Part shown: piece by piece, positions 15,683-24,780 of the stretch | Numbering within the stretch: position 1 is the stretch's first letter | How the letters are laid out: every line of letters starts with the position of its first letter | Assembly: GCA_942490925.1 (NCBI GenBank) | Contig: CALNYX010000017.1 | Location: 744,001-808,000, forward strand | DNA from: CALNYX01 sp942490925 | GTDB lineage: Bacteria > Chlamydiota > Chlamydiia > Chlamydiales > JAAKFR01 | DNA length: 64,000 nt | Direction of reading: 5' to 3' | The notes under the pieces: generated by a model | The model's database searches: none | Told to the model about the DNA's origin: nothing | What the model saw: the letters and a program-made list of their open reading frames with translations, nothing else | Made by a program: the position numbers and the translations under genes

Positions 15683-17113
15683 ATGTTTACAGAAATGCCG
15701 AGTTGGGTGCCACTCGAGATGGCTCCGATCATGGATGAAACATATAGCGAAGGACCGCAACTACGCGACACGCCAAAAGAGAAGCTCTCCACTGCTGAGG
15801 GAAAGCTCCCTCTATTTTCTGAAAAAGAGAGTCAGAAAAGCTATACGGTCAAGCAGCAGTCATCCTCTTTTCCTCTTCCTAAGCATGCACGCGCTGTTTT
15901 ACAACCCAAAATTGTGGTTCTACAAACGCCATTACAAGCAGGAAAAACCCTTGAGAAAGTGGTTTCAAAACCGCTTCCTAGACTCACCACACTGACAGAG
16001 AAACCGGCTTTCAAGCCGCTCACTAAAGCCATTCTTCCACAGCTCCCGCAAACTGCGCGCGTGTTGCCAAAGCCAATGATGCTTCCAAGTACGATTAGTC
16101 ACAAGCAGCGGACACATACAAGTGAAACGACAAAAACTGACGTGAAGCTTCCCACTCCCCTATCAAAAAGAACGATTGTCGATTTAGGAGCTGCGCAACA
16201 TATCCATGTCGATGAGAAAGAGCAGGAGCGTAGACGCCAAGCACACGAGTGGATGACGCAAAAAGCAGAGCGCGCAGGCTCTAAGACGCGTCGCTATGAA
16301 CACTACCGCACGGAAAATCGTCCTGTGTTGGAGCCTCCTCGCATTGGGGTCTTTGCACTCTACTATGTTCTGACAAAGCTTGGAATTATCTCTGACGCCT
16401 CTTCCCATTGGGAGAGCAAAGAGGATATGCGGCTGAATCAAGAAGAGACCGACGCGCTTCACAAAAAGCGTTTGGATGAGATGCGTCAAGCGATTGAGAA
16501 AGAGGCTGCAACTAAGCGTTGGGGCATTGCAACAAAGGTCTTCTCGTGGATGACTTCGTTGATGAGTATCATCACAGGAATTGCATTGATCGTCACAGGT
16601 GTTGGAGCCGTTGCAGGTGCGATGTTACTCACTGCTGGTGTTCTAACTCTCTCGAATCAGCTGCTTGAGGTAACGGGCGGTTGGCAAAAAATCGCCAAAG
16701 CACTTCCTGGAGATGATGCTGAAAGAAAGCGTGCAATCATCATGTGGATGCAAATTGGCATTACGGTGCTCTGTTTGATTTTGGCTGGTGCTGGAGTTGT
16801 CTTTGGCGGCTATGCACTAGTGGGAGAGGCAACGCAAAACTTTATGGCCTGTTTTGGTGGAGTTGTGATGCTTGGACATGGAGTGGGTCATATTGGTGAA
16901 GGGATCTCCCATTTTCTGCACAAAGAACATACAGCTGAAGGTCGAAAGCAGAGCATGCGCCTTGCTCAGCTCCGTCACAAACGTGAAGATCTGATGGAAA
17001 AAAATCAACATGGCATCGAGCGAATGAAACAGCTCTTCGAAGCCCTTATAAAATCTTTAGAATATGATGCTGACAACTTTAGAGTCAGCCAAAACCTTTA
17101 TCGTAGAGGATAA
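15683..17113 (+). CDS. copB2: T3SS translocator, CopB/YopB family
   Basis: Major translocator of 476 residues predicted to insert in the host or inclusion membrane. Residues 1-215 are polar, Pro/Lys/Thr-rich and probably disordered; residues 285-325, 352-382 and 388-405 are hydrophobic (MSIITGIALIVTGVGAV, ITVLCLILAGAGVVFGGY) and followed by an amphipathic helical C-terminus. This layout and position after an LcrH chaperone match CopB2 (CT861). The ATG at 15683 is the first good start; the upstream ribosome binding site is weak. It ends just before the CopD-like gene. Confidence 0.85.
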   Translation: MFTEMPSWVPLEMAPIMDETYSEGPQLRDTPKEKLSTAEGKLPLFSEKESQKSYTVKQQSSSFPLPKHARAVLQPKIVVLQTPLQAGKTLEKVVSKPLPRLTTLTEKPAFKPLTKAILPQLPQTARVLPKPMMLPSTISHKQRTHTSETTKTDVKLPTPLSKRTIVDLGAAQHIHVDEKEQERRRQAHEWMTQKAERAGSKTRRYEHYRTENRPVLEPPRIGVFALYYVLTKLGIISDASSHWESKEDMRLNQEETDALHKKRLDEMRQAIEKEAATKRWGIATKVFSWMTSLMSIITGIALIVTGVGAVAGAMLLTAGVLTLSNQLLEVTGGWQKIAKALPGDDAERKRAIIMWMQIGITVLCLILAGAGVVFGGYALVGEATQNFMACFGGVVMLGHGVGHIGEGISHFLHKEHTAEGRKQSMRLAQLRHKREDLMEKNQHGIERMKQLFEALIKSLEYDADNFRVSQNLYRRG

Positions 17114-17117
17114 AATT

Positions 17118-17756
17118 ATGACAGCTATTTCTGGTTATCAACCCTCCTTTCAACCTACATTTGAACCTATACACGAAACACTTGAGATTGGCCCTCATCT
17201 TGTGAATCAAGCCAATTGCTATGATATCATTCAGCTTGTAATCGAGATGATGAAGCTTGAAATTGAGAGTGATACGCAAGATAATATCGGCAGACGTCAA
17301 GAACGCCTAGAACAACTCAAGCACCTAGATTCTGAGGTTGCAAACCTCAAGCAGCAAGGAAAGTGGCAACTCTTTGCTCAAATCGGTGCTGGGGTCATGG
17401 GAATTCTCTCAGGGATCTGCCCCATTGTTGGTCATATGAAAGGTGAAACAATTATCGGCTCTCTAAAAGGTATGTTCAGCAGTTTAGAAGGAACGAAGAA
17501 GACGCAATTTTTCGAAGGGATTTCTAAAATGCTTTTCTCTATGTCTGAGATGCAAAAAGGGATGGGGCAGGTTCAAAATACAACTGCTGAAGCTGATCGT
17601 ACGCGCTATCGTAACGTGGGCGATATGCGCCGCAGCGATCAAGAAGATTATACGCGTTCTAAAGAACAGGGACAGCGTCGTTTCGATAGTTCTCAAAGAG
17701 CTATTGATGAAATCTTGGAATCGATTCGTCAACTCACACGTCAACTTTATAGTTAA
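17118..17756 (+). CDS. copD2: T3SS translocator, CopD/YopD-like
   Basis: Minor translocator of 212 residues. The ATG at 17118 is preferred because GAGGA lies at good spacing; an earlier in-frame start would overlap the copB2-like gene by 50 bases. A single membrane segment at about 85-106 (LFAQIGAGVMGILSGICPIV) is flanked by an N-terminal coiled-coil-prone region and a C-terminal amphipathic helix (SQRAIDEILESIRQLTRQL), as in YopD-type proteins. Corresponds to CT860 by order. Last gene of the T3SS unit. Confidence 0.82.
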   Translation: MTAISGYQPSFQPTFEPIHETLEIGPHLVNQANCYDIIQLVIEMMKLEIESDTQDNIGRRQERLEQLKHLDSEVANLKQQGKWQLFAQIGAGVMGILSGICPIVGHMKGETIIGSLKGMFSSLEGTKKTQFFEGISKMLFSMSEMQKGMGQVQNTTAEADRTRYRNVGDMRRSDQEDYTRSKEQGQRRFDSSQRAIDEILESIRQLTRQLYS

Positions 17757-17901
17757 AAGAGTTCTGCATATCTAGGTTCCAGGAGATTTTGATGCAGTTG
17801 CCTCAAAACTAAATTCGGAGGCCGAGGCTACCCCTTGTGGGTTAGTGAGGCTGAGAATGATGTTTGGAAGACAATTGCGTTAAAAGATTCTGAAAATCTA
17901 G

Positions 17902-18564
17902 TTATGCAGAGGTCTTGTTCAGGTAGATGGTGGCATTTCCCCAGGGAAATGCCCCTTTAAATTCTTTGACGGTTTCAAAGCGTGCATCATACTCACAAAG
18001 TGGATAGCTGACGGTGATAATTTTAGCATCAAGTGTTGCAAATTTGGCAGCTAGCATTTCAATCTCAGAATCTTCTAAAGCTGTCCCATAGAGATAGACT
18101 ACGGTCGCTCCCCTCAAATCTGCTTTCTCAAACTCTGACTGCTCAAAGCTCAGCCCTTCTACGCGAAACCATTTGCGCAGCCGCTCGCCGCGTCTGATAA
18201 ATGTTTCGCAATGATCGATGCCGATTACACGACATTTCACAAAGGCCCTGAGCCAAAAACAGGTTCTACCTGTTCCACATCCAAGTTCATAGACAATGTC
18301 ATGAGATAGAATGCGACATTGGCGCGCAATGAGATCGAGTGTTGTGAGAGGCGTCTCACCGTAGAGGGACTTTCTATTTGTGAGGCGTGCTGAGATCAGG
18401 AAGTAGTGTATGCCAAGCAGCAGATCAATGAGAGCAAAAAAAAGATTGTGATAGTCGCGCAAGATGACACGCAGGGTTTCGAAGAGGCGGAAAAAGGTGG
18501 CGCGCAGATTGATGGCTACCAGTTGATAGATTGTCCGTGGCGTAAGACGCGAAACTGTTGACAT
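17902..18564 (-). CDS. Class I SAM-dependent methyltransferase, membrane-associated
   Basis: Protein of 220 residues. Residues 1-60 are basic and then hydrophobic (LFFALIDLLLGIHYFL), suggesting membrane attachment. The Rossmann core has motif I VYELGCGTGRTCFWL and acidic motif II VIGIDHCE, then a TVVYLYGTAL strand. Substrate unknown. Its start overlaps the upstream metallo-beta-lactamase-fold gene by 49 bases. The combination with a lipid-hydrolase-like neighbour hints at lipid modification, which is speculative. A small hairpin region (17757-17901) separates it from the T3SS operon end. Confidence 0.8.
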   Translation of the reverse strand: MSTVSRLTPRTIYQLVAINLRATFFRLFETLRVILRDYHNLFFALIDLLLGIHYFLISARLTNRKSLYGETPLTTLDLIARQCRILSHDIVYELGCGTGRTCFWLRAFVKCRVIGIDHCETFIRRGERLRKWFRVEGLSFEQSEFEKADLRGATVVYLYGTALEDSEIEMLAAKFATLDAKIITVSYPLCEYDARFETVKEFKGAFPWGNATIYLNKTSA

Positions 18565-19478
18565 GAGAGCTCTTTTCGTTGAAGTGCGAGGTATAGATCA
18601 TAAGGAGGACGGGTTATCGAGTCACTCGAAAGTTTAAAAGTTCCCCAATGGCCGCCAATACTCAATTTTGATTTGACATCTTGGTGAATCGCCAGGGACT
18701 CTTCTGGATGAATATGGACAGCTCGCATAAATTTGCGCGGAAAGTAAACACCAATGGGTAACAGACTGAGATCTATCGGCCCAAATTTTTCTCCGATCTC
18801 TTTGAAGTCGGAGTGATTGTAGCCTGTATCCCCTGCAAAATAGAGTTTTTTATCTCCATGAGAGACAATGCAGCCCATCCAAAGGGAGCGGTTTCGGTCA
18901 AAAAGGCCGCGTCCAGAAAAGTGTTGAGCTGGAACGGCTGAAAAGGTGAACTCGCCAGACTGTTTTTTCTCCCACCAGTCGAGCTCAATGATGTGATCAG
19001 GGTCATTGAGTTTACGTAGAATCCATTTTTTCAGTCCCTTAGGAACAACCCAGGTAATTTTGGGATAAAGTCTATGGAGCTCAAGGATGGTTTTATAATC
19101 CATATGGTCGTAGTGATTATGACTGATCACAACATAATCTATCTCTTTGAGCTCTTCTAAGGTATGCGAGGGAATATGATGTCGCTTGGGGCCAAAGAAC
19201 TTGAAGGGTGAGCAACGCTCGCCCCAGATGGGATCTGTCAAAATGCTTTTTCCTGCAAATTTGATCCAATATGTGGAGTGATTAATCCAAACGACTTGAG
19301 GTTTTGTGGGATCGACCGCTTTTTCAGGGTTTGGGAAACGGAAGTCCTCTGGAAGAGGTGGTGGTGGGTGTGGGTCGTTGTAAAAACCGAACTGCCACAT
19401 CAGGAAATGAAAAAAGCCGCGATAAATGCGCTTCTGATGGGGGTTGCAATACATCCCCAAAAAATTTCGACGCTTCAT
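18516..19478 (-). CDS. Metallo-beta-lactamase-fold hydrolase, NAPE-PLD-like
   Basis: Protein of 320 residues resembling N-acyl-phosphatidylethanolamine phospholipase D and bacterial relatives. It has the binuclear zinc motif SHNHYDHMD, a VVWINHSTYWIKFAGKSIL start strand, LYFAGDTGYNHSDF (bridging Asp), and the GGHWGTFKLS segment with a late metal-binding His; FGPIDLSLLPIGVYFPR is typical of the NAPE-PLD group. No signal peptide. Likely acts on phospholipids or a related phosphodiester; exact substrate unproven. Lies downstream of ispH on the same strand. Confidence 0.85.
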   Translation of the reverse strand: MKRRNFLGMYCNPHQKRIYRGFFHFLMWQFGFYNDPHPPPPLPEDFRFPNPEKAVDPTKPQVVWINHSTYWIKFAGKSILTDPIWGERCSPFKFFGPKRHHIPSHTLEELKEIDYVVISHNHYDHMDYKTILELHRLYPKITWVVPKGLKKWILRKLNDPDHIIELDWWEKKQSGEFTFSAVPAQHFSGRGLFDRNRSLWMGCIVSHGDKKLYFAGDTGYNHSDFKEIGEKFGPIDLSLLPIGVYFPRKFMRAVHIHPEESLAIHQDVKSKLSIGGHWGTFKLSSDSITRPPYDLYLALQRKELSCQQFRVLRHGQSINW

Positions 19479-19501
19479 GAAATGTGCTCATAGCACGAAA
19501 T

Positions 19502-20428
19502 TCAAACTGTCGTCAACTGCTTTGGCAACTGGAAGACGACATCTTCTGTAGTAAACACCACATCTTCAATTTCTTGAACACCAAATTCAATCAATTGTTT
19601 GATGCATTTTTGGACAATATCCTCGGGCGTTGAGGCTCCAGCTGTCAAGCCGACTGTCTTGACTCCTTTAAACCAACTTGGATCGATCTCTTCTGCATTA
19701 TTGATCAAATGTGCTGCAATTCCCCGTCGAGTTGCAACTTCGCAGAGGCGGTTGGAATTAGAGCTAGTCTGATCCCCAACAACTAGGACAAGCTCTGTCT
19801 CTTCAGTAATCTCTCGCAGTGCAAGTTGCCGATTGGTTGTCGCATAGCAAATTGAATCACTTGGCAAGGTCTCGATATGTGGATATTTCTCTTTAAGAGC
19901 CTCTGCAATATCAGCAACATCATCTAAACTCAGGGTTGTTTGCGTGAGGTAAAAAAGGGGCTCACTAGGTCCAAATGTTAAGCTTTCAACATCTTTGACG
20001 TTCTCGACAATAGTTGTCTGTTCGGGAGCTTCTCCAGCTGTACCTATAATCTCGACATGGTTTTTGTGGCCAATTAGAATGACTTGGTACCCTTTTTGTG
20101 CATAGCGCTTAGCGGCAGAGTGAACTTTGGTAACAAGGCCACAAGTTGCATCGATCTCTATGAGTCCACGTGCTTTAGCCTCTTCACGAACGGCTGGAGA
20201 AACACCATGGGCTGAGTAGATGATGCGCGAACCTGGTGGAACATCGGCAAGATCTTCAATGAATATGGCTCCCATATTACACAGACGGTCAACGACATGG
20301 CGGTTATGAACAATCTCATGCTTCACATAGATGGGTGCGCCCCACTTTTCGAGGGTTTTTTCCACAATCTCAATAGCTCTGACAACTCCGGCACAAAATC
20401 CACGTGGCTGTGATAGCAGTAATTTCAT
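19502..20428 (-). CDS. ispH: 4-hydroxy-3-methylbut-2-enyl diphosphate reductase
   Basis: Iron-sulfur enzyme for the last step of the MEP isoprenoid pathway, making IPP and DMAPP. The 308-residue protein carries the three cluster cysteines (GFCAGVVRAIE, ATCGLVTKVH, ICYATTNRQ), the HGVSP and HNRHVVDRL substrate motifs, and the catalytic Glu in TNRQ-proximal sequence. Length and motifs fit the family. Co-directional with the CPAF gene 31 bases upstream, the same pair order as C. trachomatis CT859-CT858. Confidence 0.96.
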   Translation of the reverse strand: MKLLLSQPRGFCAGVVRAIEIVEKTLEKWGAPIYVKHEIVHNRHVVDRLCNMGAIFIEDLADVPPGSRIIYSAHGVSPAVREEAKARGLIEIDATCGLVTKVHSAAKRYAQKGYQVILIGHKNHVEIIGTAGEAPEQTTIVENVKDVESLTFGPSEPLFYLTQTTLSLDDVADIAEALKEKYPHIETLPSDSICYATTNRQLALREITEETELVLVVGDQTSSNSNRLCEVATRRGIAAHLINNAEEIDPSWFKGVKTVGLTAGASTPEDIVQKCIKQLIEFGVQEIEDVVFTTEDVVFQLPKQLTTV

Positions 20429-20459
20429 AGGAACCTCGGCGATCTAATAAGTCTGGTTT

Positions 20460-22175
20460 TCATGGAATTAAGGCTTCTATTGACTGAACAATGGTTTGGG
20501 CATATTCACAGTAATTCTCTTCCATATCTTTTACACTCAATTGATACTCAATATCGGGCTGAACGCCTAAATTTTCAATCGGGTCATGATTGAGTCTTTC
20601 TGCAAGTGAGCCAGTCAGAGTGAATCCTAGAATCCCGCTATGGTTGGGATGTTGCGTTGGAATCACATATCCGCCAGCCCCTGCTGTACGCGTTCCTAAA
20701 ATAGTGGCACGTTTGTTATCTTGCATGATTGCTGGAAAAAAGTCGCCACCTGAAAAATCAAGGCTGTTTACCACAACTAAGATCGGTTTTGAATATGTTG
20801 CATCAGGATGGGGATGAATCTGGTCGACACCAAAAATGTAGGAGGCGTCGGTGTAGAGTTTGCCTGAATCCCACTCTTTAAGTAAAAAGTGGCAGAAGTT
20901 TTTGATGAGATCCACCATGTGCATGGTGACAGGGTAACCACCGAGTGTATCACCGAGCTCCTCTTTGGCGGCATCTTCATCCCCAACATTCTCAAGTACT
21001 GGAAGCAAGGAGGCTGCCATGAAAATTTCTTCTTGGGTCAAAGCGATGTGATGCTTAGGTGTTTCTAAAATGCGATCAGTCAGTGCTGCAGCTAGGGAAT
21101 AGAGATAAAAGACAGAACCACCTGGATTATTGATCTGATCAATCACAAGCCCATCGGTATATCTCTCAAAGTGTCTGATAAGTTCGCAAAACTCTTCAAC
21201 TTCTTCCTCATCACAGAGATAGTGAGAGATGCGCACATAGCCAATTCTTTTACCGCTAGGTGATTCAAAAATATAGGCATCAAAAAAGTCTTCAAGTTCC
21301 CCTTGCCATACTTTCTTCCCTAAAGGTGGAATGTAGCTTGAGCGACTTCCCAACGCATGCGGGTCATCAAGATAGAGCGCTTTACCAACAAAAGAACGGG
21401 TCCAATTAGGATAAATCATAAGCTTGTTGAAAAAAGAGCTATCTTTAGATGCTTTAACTGATTGTTTTTTCAATTCAGAGCGGGAAACTGCTGCCGATGG
21501 TTTATGGGAGAGTTTAGAAACATCTTTGATACGTTCTGGTACATAATCCCAATTCAATGCGATCGTCCGAGATTGGTGTTGCCCTCTTTTTTTCAAAGTT
21601 AGTTTTACTGAACCGGAGGGGACAACACAACCGCGTTCCCCTTGACGGGTGGTGAGCATCATCTCGGCAAGAGACTGATCTGTTTCAGGAGTATTTCCCT
21701 CCCCTAACTCTTCACGACGAAGTTTTTGTACAACTTGATCTGTCGCCATACCATTAAAGGCTAATAATTCATCACCGATGCTATAGGGAAATTGATCTTC
21801 AGTGACTTGGGTTCGATCCACCGAACAAATGAAATAGCGCTTACCAGCACTTTTGACTTGAAATGGGAGCGTTGCAGTTTCTGTCGAATAGAAGGAGACT
21901 CCTACGTGATAGTCACAAGCGGAATTGAAAAAATCGCGCAGAATGTACTGGAACTCTTTTGTGGTAGGAGAGCCGATTTGATCGAGACGCTGTTGAGCTG
22001 TTGCTATTTCCTTTTCAAGATCCCAACCATGGTAGGATTGCTTCCACTCAAGCGGTGCATAGCGCACTTCAAATACATGCTTGATGAAGTTGAGGTCTGC
22101 CTCCATCCGTCGCTTTGTTTGAGCGAAACCGAAGGTCGATAGAAAGGCTAAAAGAAGTAAAAAACGTAATTTCAT
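20460..22175 (-). CDS. cpa: CPAF, chlamydial protease-like activity factor
   Basis: Secreted serine protease of 571 residues. A signal peptide (MKLRFLLLLAFLSTFGFAQ) indicates Sec export, as in Chlamydia. Catalytic residues can be placed at H90 (CDYHVGVSFY), S475 (VVNSLDFSGGDFF) and E534 (HDPIENLGVQP); the 59-residue Ser-Glu spacing equals that of the C. trachomatis enzyme (S499, E558). Residues about 225-260 (Ser/Lys-rich, KPSAAVSRSELKK) lie where the inhibitory segment is removed in zymogen maturation. C-terminal half is the S41/C-terminal-processing-protease fold. Upstream of ispH as in Chlamydia. Confidence 0.93.
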   Translation of the reverse strand: MKLRFLLLLAFLSTFGFAQTKRRMEADLNFIKHVFEVRYAPLEWKQSYHGWDLEKEIATAQQRLDQIGSPTTKEFQYILRDFFNSACDYHVGVSFYSTETATLPFQVKSAGKRYFICSVDRTQVTEDQFPYSIGDELLAFNGMATDQVVQKLRREELGEGNTPETDQSLAEMMLTTRQGERGCVVPSGSVKLTLKKRGQHQSRTIALNWDYVPERIKDVSKLSHKPSAAVSRSELKKQSVKASKDSSFFNKLMIYPNWTRSFVGKALYLDDPHALGSRSSYIPPLGKKVWQGELEDFFDAYIFESPSGKRIGYVRISHYLCDEEEVEEFCELIRHFERYTDGLVIDQINNPGGSVFYLYSLAAALTDRILETPKHHIALTQEEIFMAASLLPVLENVGDEDAAKEELGDTLGGYPVTMHMVDLIKNFCHFLLKEWDSGKLYTDASYIFGVDQIHPHPDATYSKPILVVVNSLDFSGGDFFPAIMQDNKRATILGTRTAGAGGYVIPTQHPNHSGILGFTLTGSLAERLNHDPIENLGVQPDIEYQLSVKDMEENYCEYAQTIVQSIEALIP

Positions 22176-22265
22176 GAGGAAAAACTATCGCGCAATTGGT
22201 GATAAACTTCTAGGTTTAAAATTATTTGTTGCATTCGTATAGTCACAATTTGAGGGGGAATAACT

Positions 22266-23732
22266 TTGCGCTACATCGCATTTTTTTTACTAGCATTGAC
22301 AACGAGTTGTAGTTATTTTGTTCCTAACCCTCCTTGCCCTCCTCCGCCGTCTGCAAAAAAACCGATTACAGACACCTACTCCTGCACTGAACCGACAACT
22401 CCAGCGGTAATCCCTGACCAAGAGCAGATCCTCACTCTCTGTGAATTGGTCGATCTGGGTTTACAAAATAGTCCAAAAACGCGCGCTTATTGGTATCGCG
22501 CTAAAGAGGCCGCAGCAAATTTAGGATTAGCGCGAAGCGCCTATATTCCGCCAGTTTTCTTCCATGGTCTCTGGCTGCGGGAACAATTCTCAGCTGTCGA
22601 CCTAAACATCGAATCGTTGAACCATGAAAAGCGTATTTCATTTGGGCTTGGCACTACCTATTTGCTTTTTGATTTTGGCGGACGTAATGCCAACCTTGCC
22701 ATGGCTTTAGCTGCTCTTTCAGAAGCAAATTGGATCTACAATTGGGAAGTGCAAACCGTGATGATCGGCGTGATCAAGAACTACTACAGCTATGTCAATG
22801 CTATTGGCATTTTAGAGGCAGATGTTGAGACTGTCAAAGATTACGAGGTAACACTAGAAGCGGCTCGTGCTTTGCGTGTTAAGGGGGCAAAAGGGCTCTC
22901 TGATGAATTACAAGCCCACACGAATTTAATTCGCTCTCAAATTGATTTGGAGACCTCATTCAAGCGGATGAATGTCGCCTATGCCAGCTTGGTACAGTCA
23001 GTAGGCCTCCCTCCTGACACGCCTCTCTCGACTGTACAATTGCCAGAACAACTTGAGACAAGCGGAATTTGTGATGATATGGCTCTATTGCTCCAGGCAG
23101 CAAAAGAGAACCGCGGAGATCTTAAGGCGGGACGCGCAGTTGTGTTAGAGCAGCGGGCAAAGATCCGAGCAGCACGCTCACAATTCCTACCTAAACTCAC
23201 AACGGATTCCTCTGCGGCGCGCACAACACTCAACAACTTGACCTTTCTCAATAATTTCCGCCTCCAATTCAATCTCGATTTTCCGATTTTCAACTCTTTC
23301 TATGATGTGAATGATTTAGAGCGTGCCCAAGCTCAATTGCTTGAGGCTCAAGCGATTTTAGATGATGAGGAGTTGCAAGCCTATTTAGAAGTGCTCACGG
23401 ATTACTATGAATTCGTTGCAAGCACGAGCATTTTGAAGCATAGTTGCACCTATATTGAGACTGCAGAAAAAAACCAGGAAGTTGCACTGGCAAACTACAA
23501 AGCAGGGATCACCACAATTGTGGATGTGATGATGGCAAACAACTCTTTAAATACTGCGCGCCTACAGCTTGTCGATGCGAAAACCAATTTTCTCACCTCC
23601 ATTGCAAATCTCGCCTATGATACGGGTGGCTTGACAATTAGCGATGTGAACCCTAACCAGACTGTCACCCCAAATTTGATTGATACAGGAGAAGTACTCG
23701 ATGCGATTGTTCCTTGCGAAGACTCTGATTAG
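22266..23732 (+). CDS. Outer-membrane efflux protein (TolC/OprM family lipoprotein)
   Basis: Outer-membrane channel of a tripartite RND pump. The 488-residue protein has a lipoprotein signal (LALTTSC), a Pro-rich linker and two homologous helical repeats characteristic of the family (LGLQNSPKTRAYWYRAKEAA region; VALANYKAGITTIVDVMMAN with NTARLQLVDAKTNFL). The TTG start at 22266 is supported by GAGGGGG seven bases upstream. First gene of the efflux operon; its 3' end overlaps the adaptor gene by 32 bases. Confidence 0.9.
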   Translation: MRYIAFFLLALTTSCSYFVPNPPCPPPPSAKKPITDTYSCTEPTTPAVIPDQEQILTLCELVDLGLQNSPKTRAYWYRAKEAAANLGLARSAYIPPVFFHGLWLREQFSAVDLNIESLNHEKRISFGLGTTYLLFDFGGRNANLAMALAALSEANWIYNWEVQTVMIGVIKNYYSYVNAIGILEADVETVKDYEVTLEAARALRVKGAKGLSDELQAHTNLIRSQIDLETSFKRMNVAYASLVQSVGLPPDTPLSTVQLPEQLETSGICDDMALLLQAAKENRGDLKAGRAVVLEQRAKIRAARSQFLPKLTTDSSAARTTLNNLTFLNNFRLQFNLDFPIFNSFYDVNDLERAQAQLLEAQAILDDEELQAYLEVLTDYYEFVASTSILKHSCTYIETAEKNQEVALANYKAGITTIVDVMMANNSLNTARLQLVDAKTNFLTSIANLAYDTGGLTISDVNPNQTVTPNLIDTGEVLDAIVPCEDSD

Positions 23733-24780
23733 TTTGATTGCCCTAACCTCCTGCCAAAAAACGGAGGAGAAGCAAGCTGTTGCCTATCCTGTGAAAGTAG
23801 CTGTGGCTCAATCAAAAGATGTTCCCCATGTACTCAAGGGAGTTGGCCAACTCTCTGCTGATCTTGAAGTTGATGTGAAAGCGCAAGTCTCAGGCATGTT
23901 GATGGAAGACTATTTTGACGAGGGTTCCTACGTTGAACAAGGCACCTTACTCATGTTGATAGATCAACGGATGTATAAAGCAGCGCTTGAAGAGGCACGC
24001 TCCCAACTTGTTCAAGCAGAAGCTAAACTCGAATATGCAAAGGACTTTGCAGAGACCTATGGTTCACTTGTTGCAAAAGAGTTTGTGGCGCGCTTAGACT
24101 ATGAGGAGAGCAAGCAGAATGTTGCCATCCATAAAGCGACAATCGATTACGCCAATGCCTTGATTGATAAAGCCTCTATTAACCTCAACTATACAGAGAT
24201 CCGTGCACCCATTTCTGGCTATGTCAGCTGCAAATTTTATGATCCGGGCAACATCATCGATTGTGGTCAAAATGTTGCGCTGACAACGATTCGCTCTGTC
24301 ACTCCTATCTCAGTTGTTTTTTCTGTTCCCTCCTATCATATCGAAGAGATTAGAGAGCGGCAACAAGAGCGGCCAATCACACTTCTTTGCGTGAGACCTG
24401 ATGAGAAACAGACAGTTTTACCAGGCCAACTCACCTTTATCGATAATCATGTGAATCCCGACACTGGCATGTTGAAACTCAAAGGTTCAATTCCCAATGA
24501 AGGCGAAAAGGGGTGGCCAGGAGAGTTTGTCCGCGTGTTGATGCATCTTAAAATTCTAGAAGGCGTTACAACTATCCCTTCAAATGCCATTGTTCTCGGT
24601 GAAAAAGGGCACTACGTCTTTGTTGTCAACGAAGATCAGAGAGTCGAAATGCGTATGGTCGGCAAGAGTGTGAGCTACGAGGGAGAGACAGTCATCGATT
24701 GGGGAATTCAACCAGGAGACGTAATCGTCACTGATGGGCAATTAAATTTGCGACCTGATGTGACGGTGTTTATTCCATGA
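23701..24780 (+). CDS. RND efflux periplasmic adaptor (membrane fusion protein)
   Basis: Adaptor lipoprotein of 359 residues linking the inner-membrane pump to the outer-membrane channel. Lipobox LIALTSC near residue 18. Lipoyl/barrel-sandwich halves are seen at about 50-85 (VKAQVSGMLMEDYFDEGSY) and 165-195 (YTEIRAPISGYVSCKF), separated by a helical hairpin, followed by a beta-barrel and membrane-proximal domain. The ATG at 23701 is chosen because AGGAG lies just upstream; it overlaps the channel gene. Ends with ATGA overlap into the pump gene. Confidence 0.92.
   Translation: MRLFLAKTLISLIALTSCQKTEEKQAVAYPVKVAVAQSKDVPHVLKGVGQLSADLEVDVKAQVSGMLMEDYFDEGSYVEQGTLLMLIDQRMYKAALEEARSQLVQAEAKLEYAKDFAETYGSLVAKEFVARLDYEESKQNVAIHKATIDYANALIDKASINLNYTEIRAPISGYVSCKFYDPGNIIDCGQNVALTTIRSVTPISVVFSVPSYHIEEIRERQQERPITLLCVRPDEKQTVLPGQLTFIDNHVNPDTGMLKLKGSIPNEGEKGWPGEFVRVLMHLKILEGVTTIPSNAIVLGEKGHYVFVVNEDQRVEMRMVGKSVSYEGETVIDWGIQPGDVIVTDGQLNLRPDVTVFIP

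Noticed and set aside
17757..17901. Another copy of the dispersed element after the T3SS operon
   Set aside because: The region has small hairpins (CTACCCC/GGGTTAG with a mismatch) but neither the TACTT/AAGTA inner hairpin nor the A-rich tail.
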